DNA of 29,807 nucleotides from CAYWTX01 sp964461295 (GTDB lineage Bacteria > Planctomycetota > Phycisphaerae > SM23-33): positions 1 to 29,807 of the forward strand of contig CAYWTX010000118.1 in assembly GCA_964461295.1 (NCBI GenBank), in the 5' to 3' direction. Shown here piece after piece: positions 8,519 through 17,900 of this stretch. Position 1 is the stretch's first letter, and each line of letters starts with the position of its first letter. A model generated the notes under the pieces. That model saw only the letters and a program-made list of their open reading frames with translations, searched no databases and had not been told where the DNA came from. Both the position numbers and the translations under genes were made by a program.

Positions 8519-9003
8519 ATTGCCGATTGTCGATTTTCGATTGTCGATTGCATCCCCCTTCATCGGGGGCGTGTCTTCGCTGCCTCACGAATCTTCGCCG
8601 TCTGATGCGACGCACTGACGATTGCCAGCAGTTCGTTTGCCTCGCAAAGCAGCGGCTGCACAAGCTCCCGCGTCGTCAGGCCCGCATCAGGGGCAAAGTC
8701 AACCCAAAACATCGATTCATCCAGCTCTTCTTCCACAATCCCAAGCTTGTTGACGAAGTCCTTGTGGCTCCGTGCTCGGCAGGCAGACCAGTAGTTTGCC
8801 GCCGAACTTGTGGCCGCTTTTGTCAATTGGTACCCGACAACACTTCCCGACTGGTTTCTCGGGAACGACGCCACCAGCTTCAGGCATCGCACCGCGTAGG
8901 TCCTGATCCTTGTCTTCAATTCCTGCGGCGTCATGCTCCACTCGCGTACCACGCCCACCAATGGGCGGGATCACTCGACAATCGAAAATCGCCAATCGAC
9001 AAT
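8519..9003. mobile_element. Putative four-helix-bundle cassette with inverted-repeat ends
   Basis: Ends at 8519-8573 (plus) and 8950-9003 (minus) match in about 44 of 54 positions with one gap. Each has an outer block of 7-bp units sharing CGATTTTCGATTGTCGA, and an inner GC hairpin ending in GGGCGTG. Outer blocks agree in 29 of 32 bases. The left hairpin pairs C8554-8558 with G8565-8569; the right pairs CGCCCA (8952-8957) with TGGGCG (8962-8967). The only gene inside is the four-helix-bundle gene (8560-8934). The element ends 3 bases from the stop of the BatA-like gene and 23 from the next start, so removing it would leave a normal short operon spacer. I see no transposase and no clear target-site duplication. 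In RNA the ends could pair into a long stem, as in 23S rRNA intervening sequences. Confidence 0.6.
8560..8934 (-). CDS. Four-helix-bundle protein (23S rRNA intervening-sequence / S23 type)
   Basis: 124 residues from the ATG at 8934. A TTG nine codons upstream is possible, but members of the family typically begin with MTPxELKxR as here. The sequence has the family pattern: RIRTYAVRCLKLVASFP, then VGYQLTKAATSSAANYW, ACRARSHKDFVNKLGIVEEELDE, and a last helix with LLCEANELLAIVSAS. Such proteins are encoded inside intervening sequences of 23S rRNA in some bacteria and as stand-alone genes in many Planctomycetota. The related Avd protein serves diversity-generating retroelements, but no reverse transcriptase is present here. 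The proteins form a basic pentameric barrel that can bind nucleic acid. The gene sits between two operon genes inside an inverted-repeat cassette, and its stop codon lies in the loop of the left hairpin. Its role here is unknown. Confidence 0.85.
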   Translation of the reverse strand: MTPQELKTRIRTYAVRCLKLVASFPRNQSGSVVGYQLTKAATSSAANYWSACRARSHKDFVNKLGIVEEELDESMFWVDFAPDAGLTTRELVQPLLCEANELLAIVSASHQTAKIREAAKTRPR

Positions 9004-9006
9004 TCC

Positions 9007-11334
9007 TCAGTCATAATGATGGCCGAATCTCTGGCCGAGCATCGTCTCGGCCAGCAGCAGCACCAGCAGGGCCAACACCAGCCACGTCCAGTATTCCTTG
9101 CGAGGCTGCACCGTCTGCTCGCCCGGCGCCGTCGGCGCCGTGCGGTCCACGTAGGCGAAGTCCTCGCTGCCGAAGGCCGTCGACAGAACCGTCTGCCGCC
9201 CGCACGCCAGTTGGCCCTCCAGCGGGTCCGGCGTCCGCGCGAAGAACACCTTCCGCAACGTGCCGTCCGCCATCGAAAGCTCCAGCTTGTACCGCCCCGC
9301 GCTGCGCGCGGCGGGGTAGCTCAGGCGGCGCGTCACCTGGAGCTTCTTGTCGTCCTTCAGCACCGCCGCCACCAGCGGGATCACCCCCTGCTCGGGAAAC
9401 CTCGGAGTTTGCAGCACCGCCGTCGCGTCCCGCAATCTCTCCGGCAGGTCGAACATGATCGGCTCGCCCACCGCCCCCGACAGCGACTGGCTCTGCGGTC
9501 GCGCCAGGCACGTCACCAAGTCGTTGACCATCGCCACGTACGTGCCGTTTTCGTCGGCCGGCCAATCCGTCCACCGCATGCCCGCGGTGGTCAGGAACAT
9601 CACCACCGTGCCCTTGCCGTAGGAACGCGTGACGATGGCCGGCGAACCGTCCGGGTCGCCGAACTTCACCAGCACACGCGGGGGCTTGATGTCGGGCGCC
9701 GCCAAGGCATGCGATGTATCCGTGCTGGCGGTGAACGCGTAGAACCGCAGGAACCGCGTGGGGTCCACCCCCTCGCGCAGGAAGTCGGTGAACACGCGAA
9801 CGATCGGGTCGGCCACGATCGACCGCGGATCCAGGCGGAAGAAGCTCCCCCTGCGGTCCATGTCGCCCTTGACCCCGCCCAGGCGCAGCGGGCTCAGTCC
9901 CGCGCCATCGGCGTGCATCGGCCCGTTCCAGAACGTCAGGTTCACCTGCTCGCCGGTGAACATCGCCAGCCCGCCGCCGCGCCGAACGTACTCGCTCAAC
10001 GCCTCCAGTTGCGGATACCGCAACCCGCCCCCCTTGCCATTGGGGTCCGCCGGCGCCACCGCCGCGGGCATCTCCGCCACGTTGAGCAAGGCCACCGCGT
10101 CGTAGTCCTCGAACCGCGCGTCGCTCATCGCTTCCGGCGAGATCACTTCCGTCTTCACCCCGTATGAGCCGTCACGGTGCGGGTCCAACGCGTATGCCAT
10201 GTAGAACGACTCGCTCTCCGACGGGTCCGTCAGGTCCCGCTTGCCGTCCACAACCAGCACGCGGATCGAGTCGCGCACGTCCAACGCCAGCTCAGCCGTG
10301 CTGTCCGGCAGCAACTCGTCGGGCGGCAGCGTGGCCGTGATGCCCGCGGCGCCCCCGTTGGGGCAGGTGATCGACGCCTCGACCCGACCCGTGCCCCCGG
10401 CCTCGATCTTGTCGATCACGCCCCTGGGCAACTCCACCTCCTTCACGCCTTCCGGCGTCGTCAGAGTCGCCTTGAACGTCACCGCCACCTCGCTTGCCGA
10501 CGCGGCGCCGTTGTTCCGCACCTCCACCCGCATCCGCAACGGCACCCGCGCCACCGCGAACCGGTCCAGCACCTCGAACGACTCGATCGTCAGGTTGTCG
10601 TGCCCGTCGCGCCCGAAGTCCATCGTCCGAACGTCCACCCGGTTCTTGCGCAACGCCTCGAACTGCCGACGCAACGCGTCCGCCTCCGGCCCCGCCGACA
10701 GGTCCACACGCCGGAAGTCGCTGTAGACGTACAGCCGGCGGTTGGCCGAACGGTCGTCGGAGAAGGCCTTGGCGGCCGCCGCCAGGCCGTCGGACAACTT
10801 CGTCCGCCGGTCGGAGGGCTTCATCCCGGTCAGCCGCGCGGCGATCTCCTCCTTCTGACGAGCCTCGCCCAGGCTCAGCCGCAACAACGGTTCGTCGTTG
10901 GCGTCGGCGCTAGTCAGCACCACGGTCACCTGGTCGCTGGCCGAAAGGCGGTTGATCTGCTCGCTGACGTCGGTGACGGCCGCGGCGAAAATGCTCTCGC
11001 CCCCGCGCCGCTGGGCCATCGAGTAGCTGTCGTCCAGCAGAAACACCACGCTCTGGCTTTCCACGCCCGGCAGGACGTCCACCGCCGCGCAGCCGGTGAA
11101 CCGCCCCAGGGCCGAGCCCAGCAGGAGGATCGCCAGGCAACGCATCGCCAGCAGGATCAGTTCCTCGATCCGCAGCCGGCGGCGGTTCTGCCGCACAGAC
11201 TCCAGCAGGAACTGCATCGCCGCCCAGTCCAGGACGCGATACCGCCGCCGGTTGAGGAGGTGAATCAGGATCGGCACGCTCACCGCGGCCGCCCCGGCCA
11301 TGAAGATCGCGGGATGTATGAAAGGTAATGCCAT
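9007..11334 (-). CDS. BatA-like membrane protein with vWA domain
   Basis: 775 residues. The N-terminus is the aerotolerance-type BatA domain: hydrophobic helix about 6-25, LLNRRRYRVLDWAAMQFL, then LRIEELILLAMRCLAILLL (second helix about 58-75). A von Willebrand A domain follows with DxSxS at D101-S103-S105. Ig-like strands occupy about 270-370. A Rossmann-like region with VLVVDGKRDL and a YDAVALLNVAE strand at about 370-450 resembles the amidotransferase-like part of its neighbour. A last helix lies at about 745-766 before HHYD. It follows the DUF58 gene by 187 bases. In MoxR systems the vWA proteins are thought to recognise the target, and the ATPase to remodel it; the target is unknown here. 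The start at 11334 has only a weak ribosome site. Confidence 0.9.
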   Translation of the reverse strand: MALPFIHPAIFMAGAAAVSVPILIHLLNRRRYRVLDWAAMQFLLESVRQNRRRLRIEELILLAMRCLAILLLGSALGRFTGCAAVDVLPGVESQSVVFLLDDSYSMAQRRGGESIFAAAVTDVSEQINRLSASDQVTVVLTSADANDEPLLRLSLGEARQKEEIAARLTGMKPSDRRTKLSDGLAAAAKAFSDDRSANRRLYVYSDFRRVDLSAGPEADALRRQFEALRKNRVDVRTMDFGRDGHDNLTIESFEVLDRFAVARVPLRMRVEVRNNGAASASEVAVTFKATLTTPEGVKEVELPRGVIDKIEAGGTGRVEASITCPNGGAAGITATLPPDELLPDSTAELALDVRDSIRVLVVDGKRDLTDPSESESFYMAYALDPHRDGSYGVKTEVISPEAMSDARFEDYDAVALLNVAEMPAAVAPADPNGKGGGLRYPQLEALSEYVRRGGGLAMFTGEQVNLTFWNGPMHADGAGLSPLRLGGVKGDMDRRGSFFRLDPRSIVADPIVRVFTDFLREGVDPTRFLRFYAFTASTDTSHALAAPDIKPPRVLVKFGDPDGSPAIVTRSYGKGTVVMFLTTAGMRWTDWPADENGTYVAMVNDLVTCLARPQSQSLSGAVGEPIMFDLPERLRDATAVLQTPRFPEQGVIPLVAAVLKDDKKLQVTRRLSYPAARSAGRYKLELSMADGTLRKVFFARTPDPLEGQLACGRQTVLSTAFGSEDFAYVDRTAPTAPGEQTVQPRKEYWTWLVLALLVLLLAETMLGQRFGHHYD

Positions 11335-11432
11335 AGGGTTCTCTACCGCGGGTGCGAGGTCGCCGCCCCCGCGAATCGCGGATTGCCGCTATCGCCAGCC
11401 AACTCACAGGCGATGCCTTCCATGCTCAATAC

Positions 11433-11495
11433 AGCATGCGGCTTCCGGCTCCTGCATTTCGTATTCCGCATTTGACATCTGGCATCTGGCATCGG
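11433..11495. repeat. Nine-unit 7-bp period array between the DUF58 and BatA-like genes
   Basis: Nine consecutive heptamers start at 11433 on the plus strand. Most have the form GCATNNN (for example GCATTTC at 11454, GCATTTG at 11468, GCATCTG at 11482, GCATCGG at 11489). CATGCT (11421-11426) can pair with AGCATG (11433-11438), and CGATGCC (11411-11417) with GGCATCG (11488-11494). The array lies in the 187-base spacer and has the same length, 63 bases, as the array at 901-963. Confidence 0.7.
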
Positions 11496-11521
11496 CTGTC
11501 TGTGCCTCTGTGGCCGATCGG

Positions 11522-12463
11522 CTATCTCTTCGCGCTGGCCTTGCGCACCGCCGCCGCGCGGGCCGCCAGGAACGCCAGCAGCGCCGCGTCCAACAGGTCG
11601 GCCGTCGAAATCAACTTGTAGTCGATGCGCCTGGCGATGCACTTGCGCTTCACTTCGCGGCAGAAACGGTCCACCGCGTCCAGATACCCCTTCCGCAGCG
11701 CCCGCGGCTCGATCGTGATCCGCCCCGTCTCCTCCAGACCGCGGAACATCGTGTTGCCCTGGAACGGAAACGTCAACTCGTCCTGGTCCATCACGTGCAG
11801 CACGATCACCTCGTGGTCGTAATGCCGGAAGTGCTGCAACCCGCGCAGAACGCCGTCGACGTCCGTGAACAAGTCGCTGATCAGGCACACCATCCCCCGG
11901 CGCGGGATCTTCTCCGCAACACTGTGGCAGATCGGCTCCAGCGAGGTCTTCGCCGTCGGGGCCAGCACGTCCATCGCGTGCACGAAACTCTTGATCTGGT
12001 TGGGATTCGCCGAGGCGGGCAGGTACGTCCGCAGCGTCTCGTCGAACACCGCCAGCCCCACCGCGTCCTGCTGCTCCAGCAGCAGGAACGTCAGCGATGC
12101 CGCCACGGCCGCGGCGTACTGGTACTTGGTCATCCCCTCGCCGCGCCCGCTGCCGTAGCGCATCGACTCGCTGACGTCCACGAGGAACGTGGCCTTGAGG
12201 TTGGTCTCCTCCTCGTACTGCTTGATGTAGTACCGGTCCGTGCGGGCCTGCACCTTCCAGTCGATGTGCTTGATGTCGTCGCCGGGGGTGTACTCGCGGT
12301 GGCTGGCGAACTCCACGCTGAAGCCGTGGAACGGGCTGCGGTGCAGCCCCGATACGAAGCCTTCGACCACCAGCCGGGCCTGAAGGTCCAGGCGGGTGAT
12401 CTTGTTCAGCACCTTGGGGTCCAGGTACTTCTGCAATTCTTCAGCGGCCTTGGTCTTTGCCAT
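11522..12463 (-). CDS. DUF58 domain protein
   Basis: 313 residues, close to the usual length of cytosolic DUF58 proteins. The family signature is plain: SPFHGFSVEFASHREYTPGD at 43-62 followed by DIKHIDWK at 63-70, then a vWA-like fold with FLVDVSESM (D96-S98-S100 metal site). The second half contains KTSLEPICHSVAEKIP, MVCLISDLFTDVDG and VIVLHVMDQDE, which fit the remaining strands of a vWA fold. No transmembrane helix is visible. DUF58 genes almost always follow a moxR gene, as here (104-base gap), and their products are taken to be partners of the ATPase. The C-terminus is Ala/Arg-rich. No strong Shine-Dalgarno is seen before the ATG at 12463. Confidence 0.93.
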   Translation of the reverse strand: MAKTKAAEELQKYLDPKVLNKITRLDLQARLVVEGFVSGLHRSPFHGFSVEFASHREYTPGDDIKHIDWKVQARTDRYYIKQYEEETNLKATFLVDVSESMRYGSGRGEGMTKYQYAAAVAASLTFLLLEQQDAVGLAVFDETLRTYLPASANPNQIKSFVHAMDVLAPTAKTSLEPICHSVAEKIPRRGMVCLISDLFTDVDGVLRGLQHFRHYDHEVIVLHVMDQDELTFPFQGNTMFRGLEETGRITIEPRALRKGYLDAVDRFCREVKRKCIARRIDYKLISTADLLDAALLAFLAARAAAVRKASAKR

Positions 12464-12541
12464 GATGGAGTTCTGCTTCCAGACACCGGCGCACGCGACC
12501 CGCCCGCTTCAGCGGCGCAGGTCTCGGGCCGTGGAGGAGTC

Positions 12542-12567
12542 CGCAATCCTGGACCCGCAACCCGCGA

Positions 12568-12576
<9 letters not shown>
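12542..12576. repeat. Weak 7-bp period array overlapping the moxR stop codon
   Basis: Five heptamers can be read from 12542: CGCAATC, CTGGACC, CGCAACC, CGCGATC and ACTGAAC. The moxR stop (12568-12570) lies inside. A GC-rich imperfect hairpin (CCGCT, TCA, GCGG) lies about 25 bases to its left. The period is less regular than at other sites, so this is a tentative member of the group. Confidence 0.4.
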
Positions 12577-13635
<1,059 letters not shown>

Positions 13636-13641
13636 TAGGAT

Positions 13642-13647
13642 CTCCTT
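13642..13647 (-). promoter_or_regulatory. Ribosome binding site that fixes the moxR GTG start
   Basis: AAGGAG on the minus strand, 6 bases before a GTG codon at 13633-13635. It is one of the best Shine-Dalgarno matches in the window. It lies between the start codon and a perfect 6-bp stem (CGCCCC at 13649-13654 with GGGGCG at 13658-13663), which could affect access to the site. Confidence 0.75.
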
Positions 13648-13648
13648 G

Positions 13649-13789
13649 CGCCCCTGCGGGGCGAATCAGCCTTCAGCTACCAGCTTCCAGCTACCAGCTA
13701 CCAGCTTTCTCCAGACCACGAGTTATACTCCACCACTTCTCGCTCCCCTCCGCTTCTTGCCGGAAGCTGGAGGCTGGAAGCTCGAAGCT
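13649..13789. repeat. moxR upstream region: GC hairpin plus inverted 7-bp arrays
   Basis: Three parts are visible. A perfect hairpin lies at 13649-13663 (6-bp stem, TGC loop). Six heptamers of form CAGCTNN occupy 13667-13708. Four inverted heptamers (GGAAGCT, GGAGGCT, GGAAGCT, CGAAGCT) occupy 13762-13789. The two arrays are reverse complements in sequence type and could pair across the 53 bases between them. That gap holds TATAAC (minus strand, 13722-13727), a possible -10 element for moxR, without a convincing -35. The right array covers the first two bases of the plus-strand complement of the stop codon of the upstream gene (stop at 13788-13790). Confidence 0.7.
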
Positions 13790-14936
13790 ACCTCTGACAA
13801 ATGGGGAGATACCCGTACGGCAACTGCAGGATGATCGTCGCGATCGCCGTCCCGTAGGTCGTGCCCACGCTGTCGCCGTTCCAACTCCCGTCGGGACTCT
13901 GCAACTGCAACAGTTGGTCCCGAATGGCCGGGAAGTATGCCTTCCAGTCCTTCCCGCCTCGCATGTACATCGCCTCCGCCATGTACAGTTGCGTGTAGAA
14001 GTAATGCCCCGCCCAGGCGCCGCTGGCGCCGCCGCCCGGCTTCACCTGCTGGTTGCAGTACTTCACCAGCTTCTCCACCATCTCGGCTTCCACGCCCCTG
14101 CCGCCGGTCTCCCGGTCGTACAGGCCCGCGGAGTAGAAGCAGGTGATCGCGGCCGCCGAAATCGCCGGCCGGCTGCTGCCGCGGCTGGAGGCCGAGTAGG
14201 AGATCCCGCCGTCGGCGTTCTGGCAGTGCTTGAGGTAGAGCACGGCACGGTTGATGGTGCTGGTGGGCACCTTGATCCCGGCGTTGCGGCAGGCGCGCAG
14301 GGCCTGCAACTGCGTGACGGTGACCGATCCCTCGTCGCCGCCGCCGTTGGGAGTGTAGATCCACCCGCCCGCGTTGCCCGTCTGCTTGCCCAGGTCCGAC
14401 TGCGCCTTCACCGTCAGGTTCACCGCCTTGTCCAGCACCGAGCGAACCTTGTCCTCGTACTCGCGGTTGATCTCCGTGCCGTAGCACATCGCCAGGAACA
14501 ACATGCTGAACCCGTGCCCGTACATGCTGCGGCTTTCCGAACCTGCCCCCGCGATCATGCCGTCGTCCGACGACTGGGCGATGCGGATCAGGTGGTTCAT
14601 CGCCCGCGTGACGTTGCGGCTGTAGGTGCCTGTCTCCGGCGTCGATCCCCCGGACATGAACGCCGTGCCCGCCAACGCCGTCATCGTGCACGGGTAGATC
14701 CCGTAGCCGCCGCTGTTCAGCCAGCTTCCGTCCTGGCGCTGGGTCTTGGCCAGGTAGTTCATCCCGCGGTCAATCGCCTTGACGGTCTTGGCGTCGATCA
14801 TGTCCGGCAGCACGGGGCTGGGCGCGTCGGCCTTCGCGGCCGACCCGATAGCGACAAGACCCGCCGCCACGAGCACAGCCATCCCCGCGAAGTTTCTCTT
14901 CCGCCCAAGGGGCTGAGGATGCTTACTTCTCGCCAT
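13788..14936 (-). CDS. Secreted prenyltransferase / squalene-cyclase-repeat protein
   Basis: 382 residues. An N-terminal hydrophobic stretch (about 17-36) ending near AKADA looks like a signal peptide. The mature part has alpha/alpha-toroid repeats of the terpene cyclase and prenyltransferase superfamily: TQRQDGSW at about 65-72, NADGGISYS in the middle and SPDGSWNG near the end (QW-like motifs). I see no DxDD motif, so squalene-hopene cyclase activity is unlikely; the fold is more often a binding scaffold in Planctomycetota. The ATG at 14936 overlaps the end of the PQQ-propeller gene by 14 bases, so the two are translationally coupled. The stop codon at 13788 falls at the edge of a 7-bp repeat array. 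Confidence 0.87.
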   Translation of the reverse strand: MARSKHPQPLGRKRNFAGMAVLVAAGLVAIGSAAKADAPSPVLPDMIDAKTVKAIDRGMNYLAKTQRQDGSWLNSGGYGIYPCTMTALAGTAFMSGGSTPETGTYSRNVTRAMNHLIRIAQSSDDGMIAGAGSESRSMYGHGFSMLFLAMCYGTEINREYEDKVRSVLDKAVNLTVKAQSDLGKQTGNAGGWIYTPNGGGDEGSVTVTQLQALRACRNAGIKVPTSTINRAVLYLKHCQNADGGISYSASSRGSSRPAISAAAITCFYSAGLYDRETGGRGVEAEMVEKLVKYCNQQVKPGGGASGAWAGHYFYTQLYMAEAMYMRGGKDWKAYFPAIRDQLLQLQSPDGSWNGDSVGTTYGTAIATIILQLPYGYLPICQR

Positions 14937-17900
14937 AGACCGTCACTCCTTCGGAGTTCTCAACAGCCAAGCGGCCGGTGGTCATCACCGGCTGGCAGAG
15001 GACCTGGCGGCGGCGCTGCTCGACCTGGGGGTCGGCGCCCTGCTTGCTCATCAGGTCGATCTTCTGCACTTCCTTGCCCGTCTTGGAGTCCAGGATGTAC
15101 ACGTAATGCGACATGCCCACGTTGTACTGCCTGGCCGTCACCACCACGTGCTCCTTGCCGATGGTCAGCGGCAGGAAGTTGGGGTAGTACTGCGTCGGGC
15201 CCTCGATCGTCTGGCTCCAAACCCTCTTCTCGCCGGCGATCTCGAACTTCTGCACCGTGACGCCGCGGCAATTGCTCAACCGCCCGCAGAACGCCTTACG
15301 CTGCCCGACCTCCTGGGCCGACGAGCACGCCACGTAGACCGATTCGCCGTCGAACTGGGCGTCCACCGGCACGAGCTGCATGCCGCCCACGTCCTCCAAC
15401 TTCAGCGTGGCGACCTTCCGCCCGCCGCCGGGAACGCTCAGCACGTCCAGCGGTCCGCCCGTCCGGTCGGGCGACACGACCACCATCTCGCCGGACACGG
15501 CCAGGATGCAGGGCTGGCGGTTCATGTCGTACCGCGCCGTCCACATGGGCTTGTCCATCTGGGCGGTGTCGCGCACCGTCAACTCGCCGTCCACCACCAG
15601 CACCAGCAGCCCGTCGGGCGTCAATTCGCACTGGGCGGACTGCTTGGCCTCCCACTTGCCCACCACGCGCCCTTCCTTGGCCAGGCTGAAGCACGTCACC
15701 GTCCGCCGGTTGTTGTGCGGGATCGCCACCAGGTCGCCCGCGATCCACGGCGAGGCGAACGGCGTCTTCGCCGCCCCCACCAACTGGTTGCGCCACACCT
15801 GCTGGCCGTCCTTGAGGCTCACGCAACTCACCGCCCCATCGGCGCCGGCAACCACCAGCACGCCCTGCCCCACCGACATGCAGAAGAACGACTTGATCCC
15901 CACCTCATCCATCCGCCGCTGCCACACCACCTTCGCCGAGGCCAGGTCCAGCCCGCGGACCGTGCTCCGGTCGGCCACCACCAGCGTCTTGCGATCCGGG
16001 CTTACCGCCCCCACCGTTCGCATCCCGGCCGGGAAGTACGGGTACTGCTCCAGCGTCCGCTTGTCGATGCCGGCCAGGCCCTTCCAGCCTTCGACGGCCT
16101 GCTTGGCATTCTCGGCGCCGGTGTCCATCAGGTACGCCTCGTCGCCCTTGATGACGACGACCTTCTCGCCGATCCGCACCGGCTGGTGCTCCTGGTCGCG
16201 AAGGATGAACACGTCCGCGCCCTCGATTTTCCACAGCGCCGACAGCGGCGGGCGAATCTCCGACAGCAGCGCCAGCTTCTGGAAGCCTCCGCCCGTCGTG
16301 CCGCCCTCGATCGTCCTCAGCACGTCCGCAAGGCTGCCCTTCACGTCGCCGAACGAAATCGTCGTCTCCTGCGGCAGGTCGCGCAGCCAGTTGCACTCGT
16401 TGCGGGCGCTGGTCACCCACCCGCCCCGCGCGTAGATCGTCGCCAGGCCCACGCTCGCCGAGGCCCGCAGCGGGCTGTCCGACATCCGCGCCACCCGGTA
16501 CAGGTGCCGCCTCGCCTCGGCCAGGTAATCGTCCGCCTTGTCTTTCTGCACGCCGGCCTTCACGTAGTACGCCTCTGCCGCCGCGAAGAGCGAATCGTCC
16601 GCGTGCTCGCTGTTGGGCCAACGCTTCTCGACGGCCAGGATCGCCGCCATCTCTCCGCCCGCCTTCGCCTTCCCCAACTCCTCCTTCGCCATCTCGTCGA
16701 ACTTCGCGTAACACACGCGCCCATACTTCTCGATCAGCCCCTGGACGTAGTCCTTGGCCAGCCTCTCGCCGCGCACCGTGCGGGCCTGCGGACCGAACCG
16801 GACACTGTCGTCGGCGCTGGGCCCGATCGCCACGTCCACCAGTTCCTCGTCGCCGAACTCCTCGCCAAGCTCCTGGGCCAGCTCCGCCGCCGCGGGATAC
16901 TCGGCCGCCTTCTCGTGATACTTCGCCAGCCGCAGGAGCGTGTGGGCCTTCTCCTGCCTGCTTTCGGCCAGCCCCTGCGCCTTGAGGAAGAAACCGCGCA
17001 TGTCCTCGCGCCTGGGGGCATGGTTGCCCATCGCGACGTACGTGCGATACAGCATGCCGGCAAGCTGCGTGGGAACCGGCGCCGCGGCCGCCTCGGCGAG
17101 CTTTCTGCACTCCTCCAGGTCCTTGAAGGCTTCCTCGAACCGCCGGTCGTCGAAGGCAAGCTGCGCCCGCTTGAGGACCAACTCCGCCTTGTCGGCGGGC
17201 TTCGCCTTCTCCAGCCGGTCCGTCAGCTCGTCGCGGGCCACCTCGTAGTTGAAGTACGAACACATGCCCAGCAGGTTGACGGCCACCAGCTTGCCGTGGG
17301 CGCCATCCAGGTTGCCCAGGATGCCGTAGGGAGTCGTCAGCCCCTTGCTCGAAACGCCGTAGGCCTCGAGGTCGACGCTCAGCAACCGGCTGGCGCCGCA
17401 GGCCAGCACGACGTTCTGGGTCACCAGCGGCCGCCCGGCGACGCCGCGGTCCTCCTGCCCGCCGAACAGCTCGCGTCCGTCAGCGGTGTCCAGGATGTAC
17501 AGCCCCTTTCCGCTGATGAGGATCCGCCCGTTGTCGATGGCGGAGAGGTCCTGCTGGTTGTGGCGACTCACCTGCCACGCCGGCTCGCCCGTACCCGCGT
17601 CCAGCGCGAAGACCTGGTCGGCGTCGGCCGGCAGGGCGATGACGCGCCCGCGGACAACGATCACCGGGTTGGCCGGCGGGTAGACCATCTGCTGGTAGGG
17701 ATTGTAGTAGCCCATCGCGGCGGGATTGGTCCCGCGGTTGGCTCTGCTGTCGTACTGGTAGGCCCACAGCGGCTGGCCGCTCTCGGCCTCGAACGCCGCC
17801 ACCACGCCGGAATTGGTCGCCACGAAGACGCGACCGTCCGCGACGGCCGGCGGGCTGCCGATGGAGATCGCGTGGTCGCCGCCGGGGTTGTACCCGTACT

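Noticed and set aside
8496..8663. N-terminal extension of the vWA/amidotransferase-like gene
   Set aside because: The added residues are translated repeat units and the antisense or shifted end of the four-helix-bundle cassette; the protein starts well at 8495.
8935..8961. TTG start nine codons upstream in the four-helix-bundle gene
   Set aside because: It would run through the right hairpin of the cassette, and the ATG at 8934 agrees with the family start.
8519..9003. Diversity-generating retroelement
   Set aside because: The four-helix-bundle protein is related to Avd, but no reverse transcriptase, template repeat or variable repeat is seen in the window.
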